Assembly (NCBI RefSeq): GCF_002093665.1
Contig: NZ_MRWE01000003.1
Span: 142,294-206,293, forward strand
DNA length: 64,000 nt
Source of the DNA: Rouxiella badensis
Lineage (GTDB): Bacteria > Pseudomonadota > Gammaproteobacteria > Enterobacterales > Enterobacteriaceae
Direction: 5' to 3'
Each line of letters begins with the position of its first letter. Position 1 is the stretch's first letter. Shown here piece by piece: positions 27,675 through 36,621 of this stretch. The notes under the pieces were generated by a model. The model made no database searches, had not been told where the DNA came from, and worked only from the letters and a program-made list of their open reading frames with translations. The position numbers and the translations under genes are program-made.

Positions 27675-28184
27675 ATGAACTCAACCACTACGGAAAATAT
27701 CCTCACTCAAGCTGAGCATTTGTGCCAGCAACGTAGCGTTCGGCTTACCCCGCAGCGGCTTGAAGTGTTGCGTCTGATGACGGAACAACCTGGCGCCATC
27801 AGCGCCTACGACCTGCTCGATCTTCTGCGAAAAACTGAGCCTCAGGCCAAACCGCCTACGGTTTACCGCGCACTGGATTTCCTGCTCGAGCAAGGCTTTA
27901 TTCACCGCGTTGAATCAGCAAACAGCTATGTGGTCTGCCACCATTTCGAAGAGCCTAGCCACACTTCCGCGCTGTTTATCTGTGACCGCTGTGGACTGGT
28001 TACAGAGATAACCACTGACGGGATTGAAGAGCGACTCGGCAAGTTGGCGAAAGACTCCGGTTTTGCGCTGCGCCATTCTGTCGTGGAAGCACATGGTCTC
28101 TGCGCCGAGTGCGCCATCGTTGAATCATGCGAAAGTCATGACCACTGCGAACACGATCATACTATTGCAGTAAAAAAGCGTTAA
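27675..28184 (+). CDS. zur: Zinc uptake regulator Zur
   Basis: The ATG at 27675 gives 169 residues starting MNSTTTENILTQAEHLCQQR. An in-frame upstream extension is not conserved. This Fur-family repressor has a winged helix (RLTPQRLEVLRLM, then PPTVYRALDFLLEQGFIHRV). A structural zinc site uses CDRCG (near residue 103) and CAECAIVESC (near 145-155), with a His/Cys-rich tail (HDHCEHDH). Zur represses zinc uptake genes when zinc is plentiful. It is followed on the same strand by a GFA-family zinc-fold gene after 81 bases. Confidence 0.95.
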   Translation: MNSTTTENILTQAEHLCQQRSVRLTPQRLEVLRLMTEQPGAISAYDLLDLLRKTEPQAKPPTVYRALDFLLEQGFIHRVESANSYVVCHHFEEPSHTSALFICDRCGLVTEITTDGIEERLGKLAKDSGFALRHSVVEAHGLCAECAIVESCESHDHCEHDHTIAVKKR

Positions 28185-28265
28185 AAGAACGGTTATTCCA
28201 ATCATCCATTGAGGTCTTTGGGATCTCATCAGAGGTCTTGCAGAGGGTTTACTGAGGGAGTTCTT

Positions 28266-28685
28266 ATGAAAGACGTTTTCAATGCGAGCTGTCACTGCGG
28301 TGCGGTTAAATTCACCGTGAAACTGACAGACGGGTTTAACACCATCCGCCGCTGCGATTGCTCGCTTTGCCGCATGCGCGGTGCCGTGGTGGTATCGGCC
28401 GATCTGCAGGATATCACCATTACTGAAGGTCAGGAAAAACTGACCGAATATCGCTTCAATACCCAAACCGCGAAACACTTTTTCTGCTCCGTTTGCGGGA
28501 TCTACACCCACCATCAACGGCGCTCAAATCCGACCCAGTATGGCGTGAATACTGCCTGCCTCGAGGGTGTCTCTCCGTTTGATTTCCCGGAAGTGGTCGT
28601 GATGAACGGCAAGACGCATCCTAAAGATACGCAGACCGCGGCGAAGATAGCAGGTTACTTGCGGTTCAGTCCGACGCAGGAATAA
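28266..28685 (+). CDS. GFA/CENP-V-family zinc-binding protein
   Basis: The ATG at 28266, after GAGGGAG, gives a 139-residue protein with the GFA (glutathione-dependent formaldehyde-activating enzyme-like) fold. The zinc ligands are visible: CHCGAVKF (near residue 9), CDCSLCRMRG (near 32-38) and FFCSVCGIYTHHQRRSNP (near 78-95). The family includes Gfa and CENP-V domains. Most members have no proven activity, although glutathione-adduct chemistry is proposed. It lies just after zur on the same strand. A link to zinc control is possible but not shown. Confidence 0.85.
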   Translation: MKDVFNASCHCGAVKFTVKLTDGFNTIRRCDCSLCRMRGAVVVSADLQDITITEGQEKLTEYRFNTQTAKHFFCSVCGIYTHHQRRSNPTQYGVNTACLEGVSPFDFPEVVVMNGKTHPKDTQTAAKIAGYLRFSPTQE

Positions 28686-28750
28686 CGTTTCATCAAACGC
28701 TGACCCGTTTTTCTAAGGGGATTGGGTGAGATAGGTTTGAACAACGGAGT

Positions 28751-28819
28751 GGGTACTTCCTTGTACCCTGCATCCTGAAAAGCGTCTTGGGTAGGAGCAG
28801 CTTTAATTCTCAGGATGCA
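28751..28819. repeat. Intergenic stem-loop pair, possible structured RNA or repeat
   Basis: Two perfect inverted repeats are nested in tandem. GGGTAC-N6-GTACCC spans 28751-28768. TGCATCCTGA (28769-28778) pairs with TCAGGATGCA (28810-28819). They occupy the 154-base gap between the GFA gene and yjbJ, which are convergent. There is no T-run after either stem. It could be a palindromic extragenic repeat or part of an untranslated RNA. Confidence 0.55.
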
Positions 28820-28839
28820 CATTCGGGGGGAGTCACCGA

Positions 28840-29049
28840 TTACCAGTGGTATTTATGGTCAGATTCCCAGGACTTAACCTCTTTTTCAGCCTGCTCTTTC
28901 TGATATCCGTATCTTTCCTGAATCTTGCCGACCAGCTGATCGCGCTTACCTTCAACAACAGTCAGGTCGTCGTCGGTTAGCTTACCCCATTTTTCTTTCA
29001 CTTTGCCTTTGAACTGCTTCCAGTTACCGTCTGCTTGGTCCTTATTCAT
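28840..29049 (-). CDS. yjbJ: YjbJ, CsbD-family stress protein
   Basis: The ATG at 29047-29049 gives a 69-residue hydrophilic protein starting MNKDQADGNWKQFKGKVKEK, nearly the same as E. coli YjbJ. It contains the CsbD-like pattern GNWKQFKGKVKEKWGKLTDD followed by KIQERYGYQKEQAEKEV. It is an abundant small cytoplasmic protein raised in stationary phase and osmotic stress. Its function is unknown. A start two codons earlier is possible. It lies between zur/GFA and dinF, as in enteric genomes. Confidence 0.95.
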   Translation of the reverse strand: MNKDQADGNWKQFKGKVKEKWGKLTDDDLTVVEGKRDQLVGKIQERYGYQKEQAEKEVKSWESDHKYHW

Positions 29050-29184
29050 AATCAACTCTCCTGTTTAGCTTAGGTGTTACTGCATTTGATAAATGCTTAT
29101 CAACAGTTCTAATTGTAGTCGCTAATTTCAGCATTTCAGGCTTAAACAGGAATTAAGAGCATAACTAGGATTAATCCAAAGCAT

Positions 29185-30534
29185 TTAAATCCAGGTGCCT
29201 TTTTGCCAGTGGCGTCGCCAAATCCAGCCTAACGCCACGCCCCGCAGCGACAGAAAGACCGCCACGGCGAGCCAGAGAGCGTGGTTACCCAGCGTGGGTA
29301 ACGCCAGTAATGTCAACGCGTAACCTGCGGCGGCGACCGCCATGCTGTTGCGCATTTCTTTTCCACGCGTTGCGCCAATAAACATGCCATCGAGCAGATA
29401 ACACCATACGCCCACCAGCGGTAAGATAATCTGCCAGCCAAGATAGCGGTCGGCCAGCGTTCTTAGGTCGGCAATTGAGGTGAGCAGATTGACAATTTGC
29501 TCACCGGCCAGCGCATACACCACAGCGAAGCCAAGCGCGACCAGTCCGGCCTGTCGACAGGCCGCGTGCCACACGTGCAGCAGCTTACTCTCGTCTTTCG
29601 CGCCAAACGCCTCCCCGGAATGTGCCTCGACCGCGTAGGCAAAGCCGTCGAGCGCAAAGGCGGTGAAGGTGAGCAGGTTCATCAGCACGGCGTTGACGGC
29701 AACGATCTCCGTCCCGAGTCGCGCACCGATGATAGTAAGGGAAGAGAAGCACAGCTGCACCAGCAGGGAACGCAGCATAATGTCCCGATTAAGCGCGATC
29801 AGCTGGCGCAGATTGCCGCGCCATGCGTCTTTCAGCAGCTCAATACTTATTCCGTGTCTTCTCATCACAATGGAAACTAGCCACAGTCCCAAAGCCAGCG
29901 TGGCATATTCGGAGCAGGCGGTAGCAACGGCCGCACCCTTGACGTTCCATCCCAACCCGACCACCAGCCACAGGTCAAGAATAACGTTAAGCAGATTGCC
30001 TACTATCAGCATGATGACCGGCGCACGCACATACTGGGCCCCCAGCAACCAGCCGAGAATCACTAGGTTCGCCAGCGACGCAGGGGCGCTATACCAGCGA
30101 ATCGAGATGAATATTTGCGCCTGCTGGAGCACCGCCTGACTGCCGCCCACGATGTGCAATGCGGCGGAAATCAACGGCTGGCGAAACAGGAAAATGAGCG
30201 TACCGGCAATCAGTGCCAACAAAAACGGCTGCACGAACGCGCGGGCCAGCAGAAGGTTATTACGCGCCCCCAGCGCCTGCGCGGTCATTCCGGTGGTGCT
30301 CATACGCAGGAAGAGCAATAGCATAAATAGGAAGCTGGTGACCATTGCCCCGACGGCGACACCGCCAAGATAATCAGGGCTATCAAGATGACCAATCACT
30401 GCTGTATCAACCAAACCCAGCAAGGGCACGGTAATGTTGGAGAAGATCATCGGGAGGGCGAGAAGCCAGAGCGCCTTGTCGGCAGGGCTTAGAAAGGTTT
30501 TTCTTAAAGCAGGCAAAGAGAAAAGCGATCGCAT
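29185..30534 (-). CDS. dinF: MATE-family efflux transporter DinF
   Basis: This 449-residue protein has twelve predicted membrane helices in two six-helix halves, as in the MATE family. It begins with ADKALWLLALPMIFSNITVP and VDTAVIGHLDSPDYLGGVAV, the hallmark of DinF. The second half starts near residue 250 (MLRSLLVQLCFSSLTIIGAR). DinF is damage-inducible and has been linked to protection against oxidative stress and bile salts. In E. coli it is co-transcribed with lexA. Here it lies 171 bases downstream of lexA on the same strand, with an intervening hairpin. Confidence 0.93.
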   Translation of the reverse strand: MRSLFSLPALRKTFLSPADKALWLLALPMIFSNITVPLLGLVDTAVIGHLDSPDYLGGVAVGAMVTSFLFMLLLFLRMSTTGMTAQALGARNNLLLARAFVQPFLLALIAGTLIFLFRQPLISAALHIVGGSQAVLQQAQIFISIRWYSAPASLANLVILGWLLGAQYVRAPVIMLIVGNLLNVILDLWLVVGLGWNVKGAAVATACSEYATLALGLWLVSIVMRRHGISIELLKDAWRGNLRQLIALNRDIMLRSLLVQLCFSSLTIIGARLGTEIVAVNAVLMNLLTFTAFALDGFAYAVEAHSGEAFGAKDESKLLHVWHAACRQAGLVALGFAVVYALAGEQIVNLLTSIADLRTLADRYLGWQIILPLVGVWCYLLDGMFIGATRGKEMRNSMAVAAAGYALTLLALPTLGNHALWLAVAVFLSLRGVALGWIWRRHWQKGTWI

Positions 30535-30636
30535 AATGGTGTGAGAGCCCAGGCTGTGATGACGATTCGTGGTTTAACGGATTATATAAACAACAACGGC
30601 TTATGAATAACAGGTCTTCGTGTGACAGAAACAATA

Positions 30637-30656
30637 TCGCCCCAATGAAGGGGCGA
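30637..30656 (-). terminator. Hairpin between lexA and dinF
   Basis: TCGCCCC (30637-30643) pairs with GGGGCGA (30650-30656) around a six-base loop. There is no clear U-run on the minus side. It could attenuate read-through from lexA into dinF or simply be an mRNA structure. Confidence 0.5.
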
Positions 30657-30705
30657 CAGGCAAAACGAGACTGTGTAAATGGCTAACGCCAAAAGCGGAG
30701 GCTGA

Positions 30706-31314
30706 TTAGATCCAGTCGCCGTTGCGGATAACGCCGACCGCCAGTCCTTCAATGCTAAAGTTTTGCTCGCGAAGATCGACCACAATAGGTTCGAACTCGC
30801 TGTTTTCAGGCAGCAGCTGCACGGTATTGCCCTGCTTTTTAAGACGCTTAACGGTCACTTCGTCGTCAATGCGTGCGACAACAACCTGCCCGTTACGGAC
30901 GTCCTGCGTTTTGTGAACCGCCAGAAGGTCGCCGTCTAAAATACCAATATCACGCATCGACATGCCGCTGACACGCAGCAGGAAGTCGGCGCTCGGTTTG
31001 AACATACCTGGGTCAACCTGATAGTGCCCTTCAATATGCTGAGTCGCCAGTAATGGCTCACCGGCGGCCACGCGGCCAATCAGCGGTAGCCCGGCTTCTT
31101 CTTCCATCAGCAAACGAATGCCGCGAGAAGCGCCGGAAACAATCTCGATAACGCCTTTACGTGCCAGCGCTTTCAGGTGTTCTTCAGCGGCGTTAGGCGA
31201 GCGGAATCCCAGACGGGTGGCAATTTCTGCACGTGTTGGCGGCATACCCGTGGTCGAAATATGATCGCGTATAAGGTCATAGACCTCTTGTTGTCTGGTC
31301 GTTAAAGCTTTCAT
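30706..31314 (-). CDS. lexA: LexA repressor, SOS regulator
   Basis: This 202-residue LexA has the N-terminal winged helix ([20 protein letters not shown], then [20 protein letters not shown]). Next comes the self-cleavage site in RVAAGEPLL (Ala-Gly near residues 84-85). The serine-lysine dyad follows: Ser in [14 protein letters not shown] (near 119) and Lys in [17 protein letters not shown] (near 156). RecA filaments trigger cleavage and induce the SOS genes, including uvrA and lexA itself. Two LexA boxes lie just upstream, as in E. coli. dgkA precedes it and dinF follows, on the same strand. Confidence 0.98.
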   Translation of the reverse strand: MKALTTRQQEVYDLIRDHISTTGMPPTRAEIATRLGFRSPNAAEEHLKALARKGVIEIVSGASRGIRLLMEEEAGLPLIGRVAAGEPLLATQHIEGHYQVDPGMFKPSADFLLRVSGMSMRDIGILDGDLLAVHKTQDVRNGQVVVARIDDEVTVKRLKKQGNTVQLLPENSEFEPIVVDLREQNFSIEGLAVGVIRNGDWI

Positions 31315-31322
31315 TCCGCCCC

Positions 31323-31338
31323 CTGGTTGTTTATACAG
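31323..31338. promoter_or_regulatory. LexA box 1 at lexA
   Basis: CTGGTTGTTTATACAG fits the CTGT-N8-ACAG operator, with one arm mismatch. It is centred about 16 bases before the lexA start codon. Confidence 0.85.
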
Positions 31339-31343
31339 TCCAG

Positions 31344-31359
31344 CTGTGAGTATATACAG
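31344..31359. promoter_or_regulatory. LexA box 2 at lexA
   Basis: CTGTGAGTATATACAG is a full match to the CTGT-N8-ACAG LexA operator. It is 21 bases from box 1, the same spacing as the two autoregulatory boxes of E. coli lexA. Confidence 0.92.
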
Positions 31360-31419
31360 GTACTGGCGGAATTAAAACCTAAGAATCTGCAAAAACAGAC
31401 ATTAAGAAGTATGAAATAT

Positions 31420-31788
31420 TCAAAGCCAGTGCGGCACCAGGATGACTGCCCAGGTGAAAAGCGCAAAGCCAATGGTGATTGAAACAGCAGCGGAACCCAT
31501 ATCCTTCGCACGCCCAGAAAGTGGGTGTATTTCAGAGCCAATTCGGTCGATTGCCGCTTCTACCGCACTGTTCAGTAATTCAACAACCAGCACTAAAATG
31601 AGTGCGCCAACCATTAATATTCGTTCGATGCTGCTAACATCAAGGTAAAATGCCAGTAAGATGGCGGGGACAACGACGATAGCTTCCTGACGGAATGCGG
31701 CTTCATGCTTCCAGGCGGCGGTAATTCCCTTGATAGAATAGCCGGCTGCCTTATAAATTCGGGTAAACCCAGTGACCTGATTTGCCAT
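31420..31788 (-). CDS. dgkA: Diacylglycerol kinase
   Basis: This 122-residue inner-membrane enzyme has three transmembrane helices. It phosphorylates diacylglycerol left over from membrane-derived oligosaccharide synthesis, returning phosphatidic acid to phospholipid synthesis. It begins MANQVTGFTRIYKAAGYSIK, with the amphipathic segment AAWKHEAAFRQE. The signature ELLNSAVEAAIDRIGSEIHP (near residues 69-88) contains the Glu, Asn and Asp of the active site, followed by LSGRAKDMGSAAV. It is divergent from plsB and upstream of lexA, as in E. coli. Confidence 0.97.
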   Translation of the reverse strand: MANQVTGFTRIYKAAGYSIKGITAAWKHEAAFRQEAIVVVPAILLAFYLDVSSIERILMVGALILVLVVELLNSAVEAAIDRIGSEIHPLSGRAKDMGSAAVSITIGFALFTWAVILVPHWL

Positions 31789-31914
31789 TATTTTTAAGTC
31801 TTAATGTGATTTTTAGGCATTTTAGCCTGAATTCGTTGTCCTATCACCACAGATCTCATACCTGCTTTCTGGTATCCTTGCGGCGAATTGCTAACAAGAG
31901 GCTTTACGTTTTTT

Positions 31915-34395
31915 ATGTCAGGATGGCGTAGACTTTATTATACCTTACTGAATTTACCGCTAAATTTGCTGGTAAGAAGCAAGGTCATTCCTACAGATCC
32001 CGTGACGGAGTTGCGTTTAGATCCAACGCGTCCAATTCTGTATGTTTTGCCGTACAACTCCAAGGCCGATCTTCTGACACTGCGGGCACAATGCCTCGCG
32101 CAGAATCTGCCCGACCCGCTCATTCCTCTGGAAATAGACGGCGTTCAACTGCCAAGTCACGTTTTCATCGGTGAAGGGCCACGTGTTTTCTCCTATTATC
32201 AGCCTAAACAGGAATCGGTGAAGCTGTTCCATGACTATCTGGACCTGCACCGAAATAATCCGAATCTTGATATTCAGATGCTGCCTGTTTCGGTGATGTT
32301 TGGCCGCGCGCCGGGCCGTGAAGGTCAGGAAACTCCGCATCTGCGCGTGTTGAACGGCATTCAGAAATTCTTTGCCGTGCTGTGGTTAGGCCGCGACAGC
32401 TTTGTTCGCTTCTCTAACACCGTGTCGCTGCGCGATATGGCTACCCAACACGGTACCGACAAAACCATCGCCCACAAGCTCGCCCGCGTTGCGCGTATGC
32501 ATTTCTCGCGTCAGCGTCTGGCCGCAGTCGGCCCCCGTCTTCCGGTTCGTCAGGACTTGTTCAACAAGCTGCTGGCCTCCAAAGCGATTGAAAAAGCCGT
32601 TGAAGATGAAGCACGTAGCAAAAAAATCTCCCACGACAAGGCCCAGCAAAACGCCATTGACCTAATGGAAGAGATTGCCGCCGACTTCAATTATGAAGCG
32701 GTTCGCCTTTCTGACCGCGTGCTGAGCTGGACCTGGAACCGTCTGTATAAAGGGATCAACGTTCATAACGCCGAGCGTGTGCGTCAGCTGGCTCTGGACG
32801 GTCAGGAGATTGTTTATGTGCCTTGCCACCGCAGCCACATGGACTACCTGCTGCTGTCTTACGTGCTCTATCATCAAGGCTTGGTGCCTCCGCACATCGC
32901 GGCAGGGATCAACCTGAACTTCTGGCCGGCCGGACCTATCTTCCGCCGCCTGGGCGCGTTCTTTATTCGTCGTACCTTTAAAGGCAACAAACTCTATTCG
33001 ACGGTGTTCCGGGAATATCTCGGCGAGCTGTTCAGCCGCGGTTATTCGGTCGAATACTTCGTGGAAGGTGGACGTTCGCGTACCGGTCGCCTGTTAGAGC
33101 CAAAGACCGGCACGCTCTCCATGACGATTCAGGCGATGCTGCGCGGCGGCTCTCGTCCTATCACGCTGGTCCCTATCTACATCGGTTACGAGCACGTGAT
33201 GGAAGTCGGTACCTACGCGAAAGAGCTGCGCGGGGCGACCAAGGAGAAAGAAAGCTTCCTACAGATGATCAACGGCTTGCGTAAACTGCGCAACCTGGGT
33301 CAGGGCTATGTCAACTTCGGCGAGCCGCTGCACCTGACGCCTTATCTGAACCAGAACGTCCCGCAATGGCGTGATTCGATTGACCCTATCGAAGCGCATC
33401 GCCCAAGCTGGCTGACGCCGACGGTGCAGGATATCGCCGACAAGATCATGGTGCGTATCAACAACTCGGCGGCCGCCAATGCCATGAACCTGTGTTCAAC
33501 GGCGCTGCTGGCTTCGCGTCAGCGATCGCTGACCCGCGAACAGCTGATTGAACAGCTCGACTGCTACCTGCAATTGCTCCGCAATGTGCCCTATACCGCA
33601 GATTCTACGGTGCCGGACCTGACCGCTGACCAGCTGCTCGACCACGCCTTGAACATGAACAAGTTCGAAGTCGAGAAGGACAATATTGGCGATATCATCA
33701 TTCTGCCTCGCGAGCAGGCCGTGCTGATGACCTACTATCGCAACAATATTCATCACCTGTTGGTCATGCCTTCTCTGATTGCCAGCATCGTGATGCACCA
33801 TAGTCAGGTAAGCAAAGCCGAACTGCTGCGTCAGGTCGAGCTGATTTACCCGATGATGAAGGCCGAGCTCTTCATGCATTACGATAAAGCGCAGCTGTCT
33901 GAGGTACTTGAAGCCCTCACGGCGGAACTGGCACGTCAAGAACTGATTCTGGTCGAAGATGACCAACTGCTGCTTAACCCGCTGCGCAGCCGACCGCTTC
34001 AGCTGTTGGCAGCAGGCGTTCGTGAAACGCTGCAACGCTATGCGATTACCCTGTCGCTGCTGAGCAATAATCCTAGCATCAGCCGTGGGGCGCTGGAGAA
34101 AGAGAGCCGTATCATGGCACAGCGTCTGTCGGTGCTGCACGGCATTAACGCACCGGAGTTCTTCGACAAAGCGGTATTTACTACGCTGGTCGGTACGCTG
34201 CGTGATGAAGGCTATATCAATGATATTGGCGACGCTATCCCTGAACATACCCGTGAGATTTACACCATTCTCAGCGACCTCATCACGCCGGATATTCGAC
34301 TGACGATTGAGAGCGCGGGCATGCCTTCAGAGTTACCGGCAGCCACCGAACCCCCGGCAGAGCCGAAAATCGACGTCAGAGACACGGACCACTAA
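31915..34395 (+). CDS. plsB: Glycerol-3-phosphate acyltransferase
   Basis: The ATG at 31915 gives 826 residues starting [20 protein letters not shown], as in E. coli PlsB. A frame extending nine codons upstream is not conserved. PlsB is a peripheral inner-membrane enzyme that acylates glycerol-3-phosphate to lysophosphatidic acid, the first step of phospholipid synthesis. The HX4D acyltransferase motif is in [20 protein letters not shown] (near residues 303-310), the substrate motif is [12 protein letters not shown] (near 385), and block IV is [19 protein letters not shown]. It is divergent from dgkA, and a strong bidirectional terminator separates it from ubiA. Confidence 0.98.
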   Translation: MSGWRRLYYTLLNLPLNLLVRSKVIPTDPVTELRLDPTRPILYVLPYNSKADLLTLRAQCLAQNLPDPLIPLEIDGVQLPSHVFIGEGPRVFSYYQPKQESVKLFHDYLDLHRNNPNLDIQMLPVSVMFGRAPGREGQETPHLRVLNGIQKFFAVLWLGRDSFVRFSNTVSLRDMATQHGTDKTIAHKLARVARMHFSRQRLAAVGPRLPVRQDLFNKLLASKAIEKAVEDEARSKKISHDKAQQNAIDLMEEIAADFNYEAVRLSDRVLSWTWNRLYKGINVHNAERVRQLALDGQEIVYVPCHRSHMDYLLLSYVLYHQGLVPPHIAAGINLNFWPAGPIFRRLGAFFIRRTFKGNKLYSTVFREYLGELFSRGYSVEYFVEGGRSRTGRLLEPKTGTLSMTIQAMLRGGSRPITLVPIYIGYEHVMEVGTYAKELRGATKEKESFLQMINGLRKLRNLGQGYVNFGEPLHLTPYLNQNVPQWRDSIDPIEAHRPSWLTPTVQDIADKIMVRINNSAAANAMNLCSTALLASRQRSLTREQLIEQLDCYLQLLRNVPYTADSTVPDLTADQLLDHALNMNKFEVEKDNIGDIIILPREQAVLMTYYRNNIHHLLVMPSLIASIVMHHSQVSKAELLRQVELIYPMMKAELFMHYDKAQLSEVLEALTAELARQELILVEDDQLLLNPLRSRPLQLLAAGVRETLQRYAITLSLLSNNPSISRGALEKESRIMAQRLSVLHGINAPEFFDKAVFTTLVGTLRDEGYINDIGDAIPEHTREIYTILSDLITPDIRLTIESAGMPSELPAATEPPAEPKIDVRDTDH

Positions 34396-34411
34396 TCTCC
34401 GTATTAAGGCA

Positions 34412-34450
34412 TAAAAAAACCCCGGTCATCGTGAGAGGACCGGGGTTTTT
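34412..34450. terminator. Bidirectional terminator between plsB and ubiA
   Basis: AAAAACCCCGGTC pairs with GACCGGGGTTTTT around a loop of about ten bases. A/T runs on both sides serve both converging genes. Confidence 0.95.
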
Positions 34451-34471
34451 CTTTGGCTCATGCCATGGCGC

Positions 34472-35347
34472 TTAGACCGCGGTCATGGTGTAACTCAGCA
34501 GGATGCCGATAAACATCACCATCCCTACATAGTTATTATTGCGAAACGCCTGGAAACACGACTCACGCTGACGTTTTGCGGTGATTTTTTGCTGATGCAC
34601 GAACAGGCATCCGGCCAGCAGTAGCGACCAATAGAAAGGCGCACCGAGATGATTAAGATGCCCTACCGCCGCCATCAGAGCCAGCGTGGCTAACTGTAAC
34701 AGACCGATAATCAGGTTGTCGTGGCGACCAAACAGAATGGCGGTCGACTTGACGCCAATCTTCAGGTCATCGTCACGGTCCACCATGGCATACTGGGTGT
34801 CGTACGCCACGGTCCAGCAAATATTGGCGAGGAACAGCAGCCAGCAACTCAACGGCACCGTCTCCCCCACCGCCATAAAGGCCATCGGGATTGCCCAACC
34901 GAACGCCGCGCCCAGAACGACCTGCGGCAGATGGCTGACCCGCTTCACGAACGGATAACTCCACGCCAACGCCAACGCCACCAGCGAGAGCAGAATGGTT
35001 TTATAATTCAGCAACAGCGCCAGACAGAACGAGATAAACACCAGCCCGCCAAACAGCATTTTCGCCTGCTTGCTGGTGATAGAGCCGCTCGGTAATGGGC
35101 GACCGGCGGTGCGCTTCACGTGACCGTCTACTTTTCTGTCGGCATAGTCGTTGATGACACAGCCTGCCGCACGCATGAAGAATACGCCCAGAACGAAAAT
35201 AATCAGAATCTTGAGTGGTGGCGTGCCGTCGCTGGCCAGCCAAAGTGCCCATAGCGTCGGCCACATTAACAGCAGTGATCCGATCGGCTTGTCTATTCGC
35301 ATCAGACGACAATAATCGCGCCATTGTCCCTGCTTCATCGTCCCCAT
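34472..35347 (-). CDS. ubiA: 4-hydroxybenzoate octaprenyltransferase
   Basis: This membrane prenyltransferase has about 291 residues and about nine helices. It attaches the octaprenyl tail to 4-hydroxybenzoate in ubiquinone synthesis. The two aspartate-rich motifs that bind Mg-prenyl diphosphate are [15 protein letters not shown] (near residue 75) and [16 protein letters not shown] (near 195-210). I chose the ATG at 35345-35347. A TTG one codon upstream and an ATG three codons downstream are alternatives. It lies 25 bases downstream of ubiC on the same strand, forming the ubiCA operon. Confidence 0.96.
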   Translation of the reverse strand: MGTMKQGQWRDYCRLMRIDKPIGSLLLMWPTLWALWLASDGTPPLKILIIFVLGVFFMRAAGCVINDYADRKVDGHVKRTAGRPLPSGSITSKQAKMLFGGLVFISFCLALLLNYKTILLSLVALALAWSYPFVKRVSHLPQVVLGAAFGWAIPMAFMAVGETVPLSCWLLFLANICWTVAYDTQYAMVDRDDDLKIGVKSTAILFGRHDNLIIGLLQLATLALMAAVGHLNHLGAPFYWSLLLAGCLFVHQQKITAKRQRESCFQAFRNNNYVGMVMFIGILLSYTMTAV

Positions 35348-35372
35348 CAACTTGGTATTCTCCCTTGAGGCA

Positions 35373-35915
35373 TTACTGCTCTGTTGTAGATTTTAGGTCT
35401 TTTGTGTTACTGGCGTCATACACCGGCGAGGCCGGCAGGAAAATCTCGGTCAGCAGCAGCGGTTTATCGGAAAGCCGCAGACGAGAGCGACGGACCCAGT
35501 GCTGCGCCTGCTGCCCCAGATGGATATAGTCGCGGCTAAGCGCGTTGCCACCAAACAGATAGCGCCCAAGCGGCAACGTGCCCAAGTCTACCAAGGCGTT
35601 TTCAGGACCGGTAAGGGTTTCGAGCGGGATTATCGTTCTGCCGAGCAGCCAAGGCACGTCGTCTCCAAACAGGACAATTTCACGCAGCCAGTAACGCTCG
35701 CTCTCAGGCAGTTGTTCCGCCTCTTCAGGAGTCAGTTCGGCGCGAGAGACGAAGCATTCCCGCTGCGGGGTGACGCTGACCTTGGCGCAGTGCTGTTCAA
35801 ACCGGCGGGTCATCGAACCCATCTCCAGCAGCCAGTCTACAACCTCGGGCGGCACATCAGACGCGTAGTCAAACCAGTGGATAGCATCGGGAAAAGGCAC
35901 ATAAGACTCAGACAT
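35373..35915 (-). CDS. ubiC: Chorismate lyase
   Basis: The ATG at 35913-35915 gives 180 residues starting [21 protein letters not shown] longer frame upstream is not conserved. UbiC splits chorismate into 4-hydroxybenzoate and pyruvate, the first committed step of ubiquinone synthesis. Family residues are visible: [15 protein letters not shown] near 35-50, [20 protein letters not shown] near 92-110, and the late SRDYIHLG and RSRLRL. It is the first gene of the ubiCA pair. psiE lies upstream on the same strand. Confidence 0.94.
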   Translation of the reverse strand: MSESYVPFPDAIHWFDYASDVPPEVVDWLLEMGSMTRRFEQHCAKVSVTPQRECFVSRAELTPEEAEQLPESERYWLREIVLFGDDVPWLLGRTIIPLETLTGPENALVDLGTLPLGRYLFGGNALSRDYIHLGQQAQHWVRRSRLRLSDKPLLLTEIFLPASPVYDASNTKDLKSTTEQ

Positions 35916-36011
35916 GACAGACTCCGAGTGGGCAGCGGTGGCTACCAAAAAGAATTCAGGGGGGCATTCTAACGCAGATTGCCCCGGCGGTAATCCCGCC
36001 GGGGACAAGAT

Positions 36012-36419
36012 TTACTCACGTTTCAGGCGTTCGCCGTTGGCAAGATAGAGGGTCACCACCAGCACCAGAATAGCGGCGGTGTAGAGCAGCGTATCGATCG
36101 GGCTCTTATGGTCGACGATGATAAAACGAATAATCGCCGTGATGCCGATGTAGACGAAATAGCGCAGCGGGAAGTGATAGCCCGACGCAAAGTACTTAAC
36201 AATCAGCGCGATAAATTCGAAATACAGGAAGTAAATAACAATCCCTTCAATCAGCATGTAGGAAGATGATTCGTCGTTGTTGACGAAGAGCACCAATGCC
36301 AGATGATAGGTTTCCCGCCCCAGGAACAGCATCAGAATAGCCGCTAACCCCAAAAGAAAAATGTTTAAAATACGCTGCATGATGGTCGCGACCATCGTTG
36401 CCTTTTTAGATCCTGCCAT
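36012..36419 (-). CDS. psiE: Phosphate-starvation-inducible membrane protein PsiE
   Basis: This 135-residue inner-membrane protein has four hydrophobic helices. Its best match is E. coli Psi[21 protein letters not shown] (near residues 67-86), then [25 protein letters not shown] and the C-terminal [12 protein letters not shown]. In E. coli, psiE is activated by PhoB under phosphate limitation and affected by CRP. Its biochemical role is unknown. It lies between pgi and ubiC, all read leftward. Confidence 0.94.
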   Translation of the reverse strand: MAGSKKATMVATIMQRILNIFLLGLAAILMLFLGRETYHLALVLFVNNDESSSYMLIEGIVIYFLYFEFIALIVKYFASGYHFPLRYFVYIGITAIIRFIIVDHKSPIDTLLYTAAILVLVVTLYLANGERLKRE

Positions 36420-36530
36420 GTGATGTACATCCCACTTTTATTGTTCAATGGCAGAAGAATACCACAGCGCCAAGGCCGCGAAAGGCGCTTGTTTCATGTG
36501 GAATAGACATTTTTTGTTATGGCGTTTTTC

Positions 36531-36570
36531 ATAATAAAAAAGGGCCAACCGACAAGCGGTTAGCCCCTAT
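36531..36570 (-). terminator. Terminator after pgi
   Basis: GGGCcAACCG pairs with CGGTTaGCCC (with one internal mismatch) around an ACAAG loop. An A-run precedes it on the plus strand, giving the U-tract for leftward pgi transcripts. Confidence 0.75.
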
Positions 36571-36621
36571 CACCGTCACAGTTAGCGCAGCAATTTAGAA
36601 AGAGCTGCGGCTAAACTATTC

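Noticed and set aside
33496..34248. A 250-codon minus-strand frame inside plsB
   Set aside because: Shadow of the conserved plsB C-terminal region.
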